A DNA stretch of 64,000 nucleotides from Parvibaculum sp963696585. GTDB lineage: Bacteria > Pseudomonadota > Alphaproteobacteria > Parvibaculales > Parvibaculaceae. Position 1 is the first letter of the stretch. Each line of letters begins with the position of its first letter. The notes below the pieces were generated by a model. The model was not told the origin of the DNA. It searched no databases and worked only from the letters and a program-made list of their open reading frames with translations. Below, piece after piece: positions 49,610 through 58,568 of the stretch. The translations under genes were made by a program, and so were the position numbers. Where the stretch lies: contig CAVOKW010000038.1 in the NCBI GenBank assembly GCA_963696585.1, forward strand, positions 62,001 through 126,000, written 5' to 3'.

Positions 49610-50472
49610 CACGCGCTCCCTTTATCCTGAGGGGCAGATATAGGCAGGCTTGCATCAACTTGCGAGCCGAAAAACCGTGTTTGCCGCATGCCGGGCCGCG
49701 TCGCGATCTCCGACAGGATCATGCCAAGCCGCGCCACCCATTCGGCAATGCCCGCCTCATCCGAAAGCAGATCTTGCCGGATCTCGATCAGCACATGCGG
49801 CAGTCCCCGCACCGTGCCGTGGCGAAACATGCTGTCACCCATCAGCGCGCCTTGATAGGGCTCATTATCGCCGACGCTCATGCCTTCACGCGCCAGTGCC
49901 GCCATCAAGGGCGTGGCAACACGATCATCGCGATCCCAGAGAATACCCACCTGCCAGGGTCGCGCCACGCCGCGCCAATGTGGCGTGAAGCTGTGCATCG
50001 AAATCAGCACAGGATTTTCACCGGCAGCCTGCGCCTTGTCGATCATGCCGGTAATCGCGCCATGATAGGGCTGATAGAAGTCCCTGAGCCGTCGTTCAAA
50101 CTCACCCGCATCATGCTGCGGATCAACCAGGCGATTGGCCTCGATGATCGCGCCATCCGAAAGTTTCATGATCAGCGTTGGATCGTCTTCCCCGCGATTG
50201 AGGTCAATCAACAGACGCGAATAGCGCGCCAGCACGGCCTGACAGCCCAGATGATCGGCCAGCCCGCGCGCCACGCCCGCCGCGCCAATGTCATAGGCGA
50301 TATGACGCTCAAACTCCGATGGCGCGAGTCCAAGCGACCCATAGCCCGCCGGCAGCGCATTGGCGGCATGATCACACAGGATCAAAAATGCCGCGCTGCC
50401 TTGAGGGTTACAGATTTCAAAGGGTGTTTTTTCGTCGGCCGATTTCACCTCGGCCCGTGACATATCATCCAT
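49609..50472 (-). CDS. N-formylglutamate amidohydrolase family protein
   Basis: 287 residues. Zinc/substrate motifs: LCDHAANALP, ARYSRLLIDLNRG, MHSFTP and a HVLIEIRQDLL end, as in N-formylglutamate deformylases and related amidohydrolases. Involved in histidine or formyl-amino-acid breakdown in relatives; the hut genes are absent here. Directly followed by DUF1244, with which it is translationally coupled. A perfect TATAAT sits only eight bases before the ATG, so the messenger may be leaderless or nearly so. Confidence 0.85.
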   Translation of the reverse strand: MDDMSRAEVKSADEKTPFEICNPQGSAAFLILCDHAANALPAGYGSLGLAPSEFERHIAYDIGAAGVARGLADHLGCQAVLARYSRLLIDLNRGEDDPTLIMKLSDGAIIEANRLVDPQHDAGEFERRLRDFYQPYHGAITGMIDKAQAAGENPVLISMHSFTPHWRGVARPWQVGILWDRDDRVATPLMAALAREGMSVGDNEPYQGALMGDSMFRHGTVRGLPHVLIEIRQDLLSDEAGIAEWVARLGMILSEIATRPGMRQTRFFGSQVDASLPISAPQDKGSA

Positions 50473-50480
50473 GGGCGGCG

Positions 50481-50486
50481 ATTATA
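50481..50486 (-). promoter_or_regulatory. TATAAT -10 element for the amidohydrolase-DUF1244 unit
   Basis: Minus-strand TATAAT at 50486-50481, with the predicted start of transcription at about 50474 and the ATG at 50472. The -35 region is poor. The divergent glycerate kinase starts only 47 bases away. Confidence 0.35.
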
Positions 50487-50519
50487 CAGAACCATGCTCA
50501 GAAAAATACGGGGTCGCAG

Positions 50520-51848
50520 ATGACGGATGCGCAATCGACGCGCGCGCTTCTGCTCGCCCTGCATGACAGGGCCTTGAGCGCGGCGCGACCTGATATCTGT
50601 CTTGCGGGTCATTTGCCGCCCCCGCCCCTTGCGCCGAGGGGACACCCGACGGGCCGCCTCGTCATATTCGCCATCGGCAAAGCCGCTGCCAGCATGGCCT
50701 TGGCCGCCGAGAATTACTACGCCACGGTTTTTCCCGAAACCAGGCTCGAAGGTCTGGCGCTGACCCGCTACGGCCATGCGCTGCCATTGCGTCATATCGA
50801 AGTCATGCAAGCGGCCCATCCCGTACCGGATGCCGCAGGCATGGCGGCAAGCGCCAGGTTGCTGGCACTTGCCCAGACACTCACGGCACATGACCTCGCC
50901 CTCGTTCTGCTGTCAGGCGGGGGATCGGCTCTCGCAACCCTGCCCGTGCCCGGCCTCTCGCTCGCAACCAAACAATCGCTGACACGCGCGCTGCTCGCTT
51001 CCGGCGCACCGATTGCCGACATCAATTGCCTGCGCAAGCACCTTTCGATGATAAAGGGCGGCTGGCTCGCCAGGGCCATCACGCCCGCACACCTCGTCAC
51101 CCTTGCCATTTCCGATGTCGCAGGCGACGCGCCATCCACCATCGCCTCGGGTCCAACCGTTCCAGACCCGACAACCAAAGCGGATGCACGCGCCATTTAT
51201 ACGCGCTGGCAAATTGATCTGCCTGAAGTTGCCGCCACACTTGAAGCCGCCCCCGAAACACCCAAGCCAGGTGACCCCTGCTTTGCACATGCGCAGTACC
51301 GCCTCGTCGGCAGCGGACAGATGGCGCTTGCAGCAGCAGCTTCCCTCGCGCGCGCGCATGGCTATGAAACATTGGTGCTTGGCGACGCACTGGAAGGCGA
51401 AGCCCGCGACCTTGCCACAAGCCATGCCGCCCTCGCCTTGTCGCTCAAAGCGCAAGGCAAACGCATCGCCATTCTTTCCGGCGGGGAAGCGGGCGTCACA
51501 TTCGCGTCAAATCAGCGGCCGGGCGCAGGTGGTCCCAATCAGGAATATGCCCTGTCGCTTGCACGCGCCCTGCAAGGGGCAAGCGACATCTCGGCACTCG
51601 CCGCCGACACGGACGGCATTGATGGCGGGTCAGGTGCAGCCCACGATCCGGCGGGTGCGATGATTTTTCCAGATACGCTGGCGCGGGCGACAAAACACGG
51701 ACTGGATGCAAGAATCAGCCTGTCGCGTCATGATTCAGGCACTTTCTTCAAATTAATGGGCGATCTGCTGCAAACCGGCCCCAGTTACACGAATGTGAAC
51801 GATTTCAGGGTCATACTGATCGGGAATGATCGCCCCCCCAGGAGTTAA
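50520..51848 (+). CDS. Glycerate 2-kinase (MOFRL family)
   Basis: 442 residues of the GckA/TtuD family: an N-terminal DUF4147-type domain (VIFAIGKAAASMALAAE, VLLSGGGSALATLP, LRKHLSMIKGGWLA) and the MOFRL C-terminal domain (ILSGGEAGVTF, GGPNQEYALSLA, DTDGIDGGSGAAHDP, HDSGTFFKL). It phosphorylates glycerate to 2-phosphoglycerate. Its stop is five bases before pyruvate kinase, an arrangement like ttuD-ttuE of Agrobacterium tartrate use. Enolase would connect the two reactions. Confidence 0.92.
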   Translation: MTDAQSTRALLLALHDRALSAARPDICLAGHLPPPPLAPRGHPTGRLVIFAIGKAAASMALAAENYYATVFPETRLEGLALTRYGHALPLRHIEVMQAAHPVPDAAGMAASARLLALAQTLTAHDLALVLLSGGGSALATLPVPGLSLATKQSLTRALLASGAPIADINCLRKHLSMIKGGWLARAITPAHLVTLAISDVAGDAPSTIASGPTVPDPTTKADARAIYTRWQIDLPEVAATLEAAPETPKPGDPCFAHAQYRLVGSGQMALAAAASLARAHGYETLVLGDALEGEARDLATSHAALALSLKAQGKRIAILSGGEAGVTFASNQRPGAGGPNQEYALSLARALQGASDISALAADTDGIDGGSGAAHDPAGAMIFPDTLARATKHGLDARISLSRHDSGTFFKLMGDLLQTGPSYTNVNDFRVILIGNDRPPRS

Positions 51849-51853
51849 GTCTC

Positions 51854-53293
51854 GTGATTCGTCGCCGCAACGTCAAAGTCATCGCCACGCTCGGGCCAGC
51901 CTCAACCTCGCCCGACATGATTCATGCGCTGTTTGAAGCCGGTGCCGATGTCTTTCGCCTCAACATGAGCCATCTCGATCATGCGGGCCTGAAGCGCGTA
52001 CATGCCATGGTGCGGCAGGTCGAACTTGAGGTGAACCGCCCTATCGGCATCCTCGCCGATCTGCAGGGGCCAAAACTGCGCATCGGTGAAATTCTCGGCG
52101 GCAGTGTCGAACTCCAGACAGGCGCCACCTTCCGTCTGGATCTCGACGTCAAGAAACAGGGCGATGCGACACGCGCGCCCATGCCCCATCCGGAAATCTT
52201 TGCCGCCCTCGATGTGGGGCAGTCATTGCTGCTTGACGATGGCAAAATCCGGCTCCGCGTCATCAAGGCCGCCAGGGACCATGCCGATACCGAAGTGATG
52301 GTTGGGGGTGTCCTGTCCAATCGCAAGGGTGTCAATGTACCAGAGGCCGTGCTGCCCCTGAAGGCTCTGACCGACAAGGATCGCCGCGACCTTGATGCCG
52401 CGCTCGAGCTCGGTGTCGACTGGATCGCCCTCTCTTTTGTGCAGCGCCCCGAAGACGTCGCCGAAGCTCGCAAGATTGCGCGCGGTCGCGCCGCCATTCT
52501 CGCCAAGATCGAAAAACCGCAGGCGCTGACCCATCTCAACGAAATCATCGAGATATCAGACGCCATCATGGTTGCGCGCGGCGATCTCGGCGTCGAACTC
52601 CCGCTCGAACAGGTGCCCGGCTGGCAGAAGCGCCTGATCCGCGCCGCCCGGCGCAGCGGCAAACCGGTGGTTGTCGCCACCCAGATGCTTGAATCGATGA
52701 TTGCCTCGCCTGTGCCGACACGCGCCGAAGTCTCCGACGTGGCCACCGCCGTCTTTGAAGGTGCCGACGCGATCATGCTTTCGGCGGAGTCAGCCTCCGG
52801 ACATTTTCCGGTTGAAGCCGTCAGCATGATGAGCCGTGTTGCCCGTTCGGTCGAAGGCGACCCGACCTATCCCGGCATCATCTATGCCCAACGCGCTGAA
52901 CCCGAAGCCACCGGTGCCGATGCAATCAGCGCGGCCGCTCATTCGGTTGCCGACACATTGAAGGCGGCCGCCATTGTCTGCTGGACAAACTCAGGCTCCA
53001 CCGGCCTTCGCGCCGCACGCGAGCGGCCGCTCTTTCCGATCATCGTGCTGACGCCGGTCATCGCCACGGCGCGGCGTCTGGCACTCGTCTGGGGTCTGCA
53101 TTGCGTTTTGACGGAAGACGCCAAGGATCTCGATGATCTCGTCGATCGTGCCTGCCGCATCGCGCACCGCGAGGGTTTTGCCCAGCCCGGTCAGCGCATC
53201 GTGGTCACGGCAGGCGTGCCGCTTGGCACGCCTGGCGCCACCAACATGTTGCGGGTCGCCTTTATCGGTCGCCGCGAAAACGAAACGATCTGA
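51854..53293 (+). CDS. pyk: Pyruvate kinase
   Basis: 479 residues from a GTG. Motifs: VIATLGPAS, FRLNMSH, ILADLQGPKLRIGE, the active-site AILAKIEKPQAL with IMVARGDLGVELP, VVATQMLESMI and VMLSAE (here IMLSAES). Converts PEP and ADP to pyruvate and ATP. GGAG lies before the GTG. Pairs with glycerate kinase upstream. The DUF1036 gene often found beside pyk in rhizobia is absent. Confidence 0.97.
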   Translation: MIRRRNVKVIATLGPASTSPDMIHALFEAGADVFRLNMSHLDHAGLKRVHAMVRQVELEVNRPIGILADLQGPKLRIGEILGGSVELQTGATFRLDLDVKKQGDATRAPMPHPEIFAALDVGQSLLLDDGKIRLRVIKAARDHADTEVMVGGVLSNRKGVNVPEAVLPLKALTDKDRRDLDAALELGVDWIALSFVQRPEDVAEARKIARGRAAILAKIEKPQALTHLNEIIEISDAIMVARGDLGVELPLEQVPGWQKRLIRAARRSGKPVVVATQMLESMIASPVPTRAEVSDVATAVFEGADAIMLSAESASGHFPVEAVSMMSRVARSVEGDPTYPGIIYAQRAEPEATGADAISAAAHSVADTLKAAAIVCWTNSGSTGLRAARERPLFPIIVLTPVIATARRLALVWGLHCVLTEDAKDLDDLVDRACRIAHREGFAQPGQRIVVTAGVPLGTPGATNMLRVAFIGRRENETI

Positions 53294-53430
53294 TCATCGG
53301 CTTGCTCGATGACCGTTTCGCCGGCACCCGGTCGGGAGGAGAGCGAGAATCGGGAGCGGCGACAGGATCATGATGTCGCGCATCTTCCCGTTCCGATGGA
53401 TCCGCCATTTCGGATCACATCCCGTTTGCC

Positions 53431-54021
53431 TCAGATCCCGCGCCCCTCAACCTTGACTTGCAGCGATTTGATGCCCGCTTCCGCACCATCGATCCAGGGA
53501 TCGATTTTGAGAGCACGACGATAGAGATCAAGCGCCCCCCTTTTGTCGCCAAGCTCCTGCAACATCACGGCAAGCCCCATAATGGCGTCGAAATGGCGCG
53601 GCTCAAGTCGCAGCACATGCTCCAGATCACGCAGCGCATGGGTATAGTCATTGCGCAGATAATAAACCGTTGCCCGCTTGTGCCAGCCTTCGGCAAAGCC
53701 GGGCGCAAGCGTCACCACTTCATCAAAATAGAAGAAGGCGCGATCAAATTCCCTTGCGTTAAACGCATCAACGCCGCGCCCCATCAGGAGATCGACACTC
53801 GGGCTGCCAGAGTGCAGAAACTCTTTCCTGATCGCCGCTTCCAGAGCCTTGCCATCTTGCGGATCGCGCGAGGCGGCAAGCGCTTCAAACAGCAGATCTG
53901 GCGGGCGGCTCCTGCCCGAAGGGAGTGCATCAGAGGGGCCCGACGCCTCCGCCAACACCGGCCCTGCCCCAAGGACAAGCAGCGCAACAACCAGCAAGAA
54001 ACGGCGACGACGGTTTTCCAT
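53431..54021 (-). CDS. Exported TPR protein
   Basis: 196 residues: signal peptide (MENRRRRFLLVVALLVLGAG, cleavage near LAEA), then three TPR units (DAFNAREFDRAFFYFDEVV, WHKRATVYYLRNDYTHALRDLE, AIMGLAVMLQELGDKRGALDLY). Probably periplasmic with a scaffolding role. A start two codons upstream (54027) is equally possible. It follows the saccharopine-dehydrogenase-like gene on the same strand. Confidence 0.82.
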   Translation of the reverse strand: MENRRRRFLLVVALLVLGAGPVLAEASGPSDALPSGRSRPPDLLFEALAASRDPQDGKALEAAIRKEFLHSGSPSVDLLMGRGVDAFNAREFDRAFFYFDEVVTLAPGFAEGWHKRATVYYLRNDYTHALRDLEHVLRLEPRHFDAIMGLAVMLQELGDKRGALDLYRRALKIDPWIDGAEAGIKSLQVKVEGRGI

Positions 54022-54076
54022 GCCCATGATGATAGGGCCATGTCCGCGGCTCTCCAAGGAGAAGCGGAGCCGATGA

Positions 54077-55132
54077 CTAATGATTGATGTCTTCGCGATG
54101 GCAGCCGTCAAACTCAAGAATGAAATCGGGACCATAAACCGAGGAGGGCGTCTGGAATCCGGGAATCAACTCGCCCGCCAGCACGCGTGAGACAATTTCC
54201 AGGCTGGTCATCGCCGTCAGCGTATAGCCCTCCGGCGTGCGCAACCTTGTCGCCACCTTTTCGCCCGCGCCATTCACGGCCTCGCCCAGCAACAGGCAGC
54301 GCCCCGCGCGGCGCGCGGCCTCACTCGGACCTTCAACCGCCAGTTCAATCTGGCGCTTCAACCGTGATTGCATGAAGCCGCGGCTGGCGATCCAGCGGCC
54401 GAAGAAGCCAAGTTTCGCCATTTGCTCAAGCTGGGGCGAAGACTGGAAATAGACCGTGATGTCGGGAATGCCTGTCGAATGATAGGCGGTCGAAACATCG
54501 CCCCATGGCATGCCGATAAAAGGCTTGGGGCCCTCACCCATATCCAGCGTCCGTCGCGGCACGGGCCGCGCCCGCACGATCTTGCCCTCGCGGCGCACGC
54601 GAATGCCTTTGCCCACGCCCTCGACGCCCGACTTCGCCGTGCCGCGCGACAGGCCGCCAAGACCGGCAATGGAGATCGTCAACTCGGTGGCATCCGGCAT
54701 CCGGCGTTTCATATGCGCGGCCAGACAATCGCTCGGCACGACATCAAAGCCACATCCCGGCAGCACCATGATATTGGCGGCCTTGGCCTCCCCATCGCGC
54801 GCCGCCGCCGCTTCAAACACATCAATCTCGCCTGTAATGTCGAGATAATGCGTGCCGGTGCGAAGGCAGGCATCAAGCATGGGTCTGGAGGTCGCCGAAA
54901 ACGGTCCGGCAATATGCAGAACGACATCCACCTGCGAAAGGGCCGCATCAATCGCCTGCGGGTCATCAAGCCCAAAGGCCATATATTCAAGACCGTGCTG
55001 GGCGCCGAGTGATTTGAGTCGCGCCTCGGTGCGACCAGCGATCAGGGGCGACATGCCAAGCGCCTTGGCGGTTCGAATGATGAGCTTGCCGGTATAACCC
55101 GTCGCGCCATAGATCATGAACCGGTCGCTCAT
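54077..55132 (-). CDS. Saccharopine dehydrogenase-like oxidoreductase
   Basis: 351 residues with an N-terminal NAD(P)-binding fold (FMIYGATGYTGKLIIR) and VDVVLHIAGPFSATSRPMLDAC, HYLDITGE, and GCGFDVVPSDCLAAH motifs. These mark the trans-acting enoyl reductase/saccharopine-dehydrogenase-like group, not lysine synthesis. Substrate unknown, possibly a lipid or polyketide intermediate. No neighbouring pathway genes. Confidence 0.85.
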   Translation of the reverse strand: MSDRFMIYGATGYTGKLIIRTAKALGMSPLIAGRTEARLKSLGAQHGLEYMAFGLDDPQAIDAALSQVDVVLHIAGPFSATSRPMLDACLRTGTHYLDITGEIDVFEAAAARDGEAKAANIMVLPGCGFDVVPSDCLAAHMKRRMPDATELTISIAGLGGLSRGTAKSGVEGVGKGIRVRREGKIVRARPVPRRTLDMGEGPKPFIGMPWGDVSTAYHSTGIPDITVYFQSSPQLEQMAKLGFFGRWIASRGFMQSRLKRQIELAVEGPSEAARRAGRCLLLGEAVNGAGEKVATRLRTPEGYTLTAMTSLEIVSRVLAGELIPGFQTPSSVYGPDFILEFDGCHREDINH

Positions 55133-55179
55133 CGTTTAACGCTCCTTACCAAATGACGGTCTCAGTATAGCCTGAGCAA

Positions 55180-55212
55180 AAGAGAAAAGGCCGCACCTTG
55201 CGGTACGGCCTC
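55180..55212 (-). terminator. Terminator of rpmJ
   Basis: On the minus strand GGCCGTACC, loop GCAA, GGTGCGGCC (one G-T pair), then TTTTCTCTTTTG. Located 58 bases past the rpmJ stop. Confidence 0.88.
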
Positions 55213-55269
55213 CTATCTGACCTGCCATCAAGTGACAGCAGCCCCAGCCATCCAGAAGCCATCCAGAGC

Positions 55270-55395
55270 TCAGCCCTGACGCGCCTTGTAGCGGGGATTG
55301 GTCTTGTTGATGATGTAGATGCGGCCCTTGCGGCGCACGAGACGATTGTCACGGTGCCGATTCCGGAGCGATCTCAATGAGTTACGGATCTTCAT
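55270..55395 (-). CDS. rpmJ: 50S ribosomal protein L36
   Basis: 41 residues: MKIRNSLRSLRNRHRDNRLV, then RRKGRIYIINKTNPRYKARQG. This is the alphaproteobacterial L36 (type B, without the zinc Cys/His set). Below common gene-length cut-offs. Followed by its own terminator; the divergent region to the alpha/beta hydrolase is about 295 bases. Confidence 0.95.
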   Translation of the reverse strand: MKIRNSLRSLRNRHRDNRLVRRKGRIYIINKTNPRYKARQG

Positions 55396-55689
55396 GGTAA
55401 AACCTCGGAACGGGCGTCACGAAAACGGCGTTTATCGCTGTCTCCGGCCCGGTGCCGGACTGCCCTTGTCAACTTGAGGCCGGAACCTATGCGGGCGAGT
55501 TTGGCCTGTCAACCGCGAAACCTGGCGATCAGCCTGCTTTTCCCTGCCTTTCAGGTCCAAAAGCCAGACCCGGCAAAACCGGACTTTTCGACCCTGCCGA
55601 TTCGGGCTAGACCTCTGGCATTCAAAATGACGCCCGCGCCATTTTGTCCCCCTTTGACTGTCCCCCTGTACCTGTTGAATGAGTGTGCC

Positions 55690-56721
55690 ATGAGTCTGCC
55701 CAATGCGCCCGAATCCGCCCCGGAGGCCCCCTTTGCCGAAGCAAAGCCCGGCTATCTGAAGGAACCGGCGGTGCGAACCATACCGGATGAGGATGTCATC
55801 AGGCATCGCCCGCAATGGTTCCGCGAGGCCATCGCCGCCCCGGTCGAAAGCCGTTACCTGACAGTCGATGGCACGCGGCTTCATTATCTGCGCTGGGGCA
55901 ATGACGATGCGACGCGTCCCGGCATCCTGTTTGTGCATGGCAATGGCGCCCATGCCTGGTGGTTTTCCTTCATCGCGCCCCTGTTGACCAATCGCTACAA
56001 CATCGCCGCCATCGACCTTGTCGGTATGGGCGACAGCGAATGGCGGGCGCATTATGACCGCGAGATATTTGCCCGGGGCGTCGGCGAGGTGGCGCTCGCC
56101 GCCGGACTTGGCCCCAGGCCTGTCGTCGTCGGGCATTCCTTTGGCGGCTTTGTCACGCTCATCACCGGCAAACTTTATGGCGAGAAACTCGGCGGCATCA
56201 TGCTGTGCGATTTCTCCGTTCAGCCGCCTGAAGACGCCCATGAATGGTTCCTCGGCGACCCCAAACGCCGCCCGACACGCATCTATCCCGACTTTGAAAC
56301 AGCCAAGGCGCGCTTCCGTCTCGCCCCGCTGCAACCTTGCAGCAATGGCTTCATCATCGACTACATTGCCGGCCTCAGCCTGCGCGAAGTCAAAATCGGC
56401 GACAATCCCGGACGCGGCCCCTCGACCGAGGCGGGCTGGACATGGAAGTTTGATGGTCCCGCCTTCAATGGCCTGCGCATGGGCGACGATCATCATGTGA
56501 TCTGGCGCGATCTGACCTGCCGTGGTGCCACCATGTTTGGCGAACAGAGCAAGGACTACAATCCGGCGCGCCTTGATTACATGCGCAAACTATCCCCGGA
56601 AAAACCCGTCTTTACGATTGCAGGCGCGCAGCATCACATTATGCTCGACCAGCCTCATGCCTTTGCGGCCTCCGTCGCAACCATGATGGCGCAATGGGAA
56701 GCCGAAGGGTCGCTTTCCTGA
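55690..56721 (+). CDS. Alpha/beta hydrolase (second member of the subfamily)
   Basis: 343 residues: FVHGNGAHAWWFSFIAPLL, DLVGMGDSEWR, nucleophile Ser150 in VVGHSFGGF, and the catalytic His in AGAQHHIMLDQPHAF. The whole protein aligns block by block with the gene at 39549-40535 (for example RIYPDFETAKARFRLAPLQPC beside KIYPDFESALSRFRLAPPQPC), so the two are paralogues. The start at 55690 (MSLPNAPES) begins with the same MSL as the other. Substrate unknown. Confidence 0.88.
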   Translation: MSLPNAPESAPEAPFAEAKPGYLKEPAVRTIPDEDVIRHRPQWFREAIAAPVESRYLTVDGTRLHYLRWGNDDATRPGILFVHGNGAHAWWFSFIAPLLTNRYNIAAIDLVGMGDSEWRAHYDREIFARGVGEVALAAGLGPRPVVVGHSFGGFVTLITGKLYGEKLGGIMLCDFSVQPPEDAHEWFLGDPKRRPTRIYPDFETAKARFRLAPLQPCSNGFIIDYIAGLSLREVKIGDNPGRGPSTEAGWTWKFDGPAFNGLRMGDDHHVIWRDLTCRGATMFGEQSKDYNPARLDYMRKLSPEKPVFTIAGAQHHIMLDQPHAFAASVATMMAQWEAEGSLS

Positions 56722-56743
56722 GAACGGATGAAGGAAGACGACG

Positions 56744-56965
56744 ATGAGCGACGGTCTGCCCATTTCAGTCACTGTGGGCATTTTTATCCTGGCCCTGATT
56801 TCCATCGGTCTTCTGGTGTGGCGTGAAAAGCGACCGCGCATTATCGGTGAAGTCCGCATGATCCCGACAACGCCGCTGCTCTTCATCGCCGTGCTGACCG
56901 CGCTCATCACCCTCGTGCATATCGCCACGGTGCTGCATGGCGGCCCGCTGAAGCGCGGCTACTAA
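56744..56965 (+). CDS. Small two-helix membrane protein
   Basis: 73 residues with two helices (ISVTVGIFILALISIGLLVW and LLFIAVLTALITLVHIATVL) joined by a basic linker EKRPRIIGEVRMIPTTP. GAAGGAAG before the ATG. Follows the hydrolase by 22 bases and may be co-transcribed. No family recognised. Confidence 0.7.
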   Translation: MSDGLPISVTVGIFILALISIGLLVWREKRPRIIGEVRMIPTTPLLFIAVLTALITLVHIATVLHGGPLKRGY

Positions 56966-56968
56966 AGC

Positions 56969-58282
56969 TCAGCGATAGCCAATGCCCTCTTCTTCATCCT
57001 CATAGTCTTCAGCGGGCTGTGTGAGGTCTCGCATCGCCGGATGCCACAGGGCAAAGGCGAAAATCGCAATCATCAGGAAGATGCAGAAAATGAACGGCGT
57101 CTGCGGATGCCAGTGATAAAGCGGGATGCCGATGAGCGGGTTGAGGATATGGCCCGTTGCGCCCGTTGAACCGATATAGCCAGCCACCGCCCCCTGATCG
57201 CGTGGCGACACGGTGAGCGATGCGCCCGCCTGCAAACCGGGACGGATGAAACCCCAGCCCAGCCCCGCCAGCGTCAGCGATGTGACGAGCAAGCCGTAAG
57301 ATGTTGCAAACACCATCAGGATAAAGGCGAGCACCATGATCCCGGCGCCCCAGCGCAGCAGGAACTGCACCGAGAGATCAAACCGCTGAATGAGGCCGAT
57401 CTGCGCGAAGATCGTCGCCATCGCCATGGCCATGAGCCCGACTGATATCATCTGTGTCGCGTTCTCGCCTGCCACATGCATCGTGTCCATGAAGTAGAAA
57501 GCGACAAGCTGCATCGTCACCGATTGGCTGAGACTCAAGATCACACCGACAATGATCCACGGCAAAACCGTCGGGCTGCGCCATGACAGCGAGGAACGGT
57601 TTTTCTGCCTCTCGGTCAGCTTGAGCTTCGGCGGTGTGCGCTCCGGCAGATAAAGCCAGATCATCAGTGCACTGATAAAGGCAAGCAGCGACACGGCAAA
57701 AAACGGCGCCAGCACATGCACCTCTGAAAAGGCAGCCGCCACGCCCGGCCCGACCACCGTACCAATACCGAAAGCCGCGCCAACCGAGGCGACGCCGGAG
57801 GCGCGTTCTGCCCTTGTCGTGCGATCGGCAACATAGGCCTGCGCGGCTGGCGGATTGCCCGAACCGAATGTGCCGAAAATCGCTCGCGCCAGCATCAATA
57901 GCGGGAACATCAGCGTCAGCGAAACCCAATGCTGCATACCCGCCAGCACCACCAGTGCAAAAAACAATGTCGAGGTGGCAAAACCCAGAAGGCCGATCAG
58001 AATGACCGGCTTGCGGCCCATGACATCGCTGCGTCGCCCCCAAAAGGCGCTGGTCAGCACCCAAAGGAATGCCGAAAGCGAATAGATCATCGTCGTTTCA
58101 AATTCGCCCATGCCAAGATCACGCGCGATCGGCGGCAACACCGCAAAGACCAGCGTTTGCCCCATGCCAACGGCGAGCTGACACACAAACAGAATGGCAA
58201 AGGCACGCTTGCGTTCCTGCGGCGTCGTCACACGCGCCTGGGTAGCAGGCGACTCGGCTGGTTCTGGCGTGTCGATGGTCAT
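56969..58282 (-). CDS. Major facilitator superfamily transporter
   Basis: 437 residues with about 12 helices. The MFS motif appears as WGRRSDVMGRKPVILIG between helices 2 and 3, and GWGFIRPGLQAGASL resembles the motif C of drug antiporters, so export of a small molecule is likely. AGAGGA five bases before the ATG. Three-base gap to the convergent small membrane gene. Confidence 0.88.
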   Translation of the reverse strand: MTIDTPEPAESPATQARVTTPQERKRAFAILFVCQLAVGMGQTLVFAVLPPIARDLGMGEFETTMIYSLSAFLWVLTSAFWGRRSDVMGRKPVILIGLLGFATSTLFFALVVLAGMQHWVSLTLMFPLLMLARAIFGTFGSGNPPAAQAYVADRTTRAERASGVASVGAAFGIGTVVGPGVAAAFSEVHVLAPFFAVSLLAFISALMIWLYLPERTPPKLKLTERQKNRSSLSWRSPTVLPWIIVGVILSLSQSVTMQLVAFYFMDTMHVAGENATQMISVGLMAMAMATIFAQIGLIQRFDLSVQFLLRWGAGIMVLAFILMVFATSYGLLVTSLTLAGLGWGFIRPGLQAGASLTVSPRDQGAVAGYIGSTGATGHILNPLIGIPLYHWHPQTPFIFCIFLMIAIFAFALWHPAMRDLTQPAEDYEDEEEGIGYR

Positions 58283-58568
58283 GAAATTCCTCTCAATCGC
58301 CCATTCCGGGCGTCGCCGCTCTCAGACGGGGGCGCAGGCTCATGCTTTACGTGAATAACGCCGCGTCGCCAATGCCCTGTCACGAAAATCATGTCGGGCG
58401 GTATGCAACCGGGTGCCGAACGCCTGGTCCCTGGCAAAACATGGACCACGGGGGAAGCGGATATTCTGGAAAGTCTCATCAGGTCAACCGGAATATCCGT
58501 TCATTTCGGTTGGATCGGCCAGCGCCCCCATGCATCATCACGAGCAACGATTCAGGGAGGAGTTGGAC

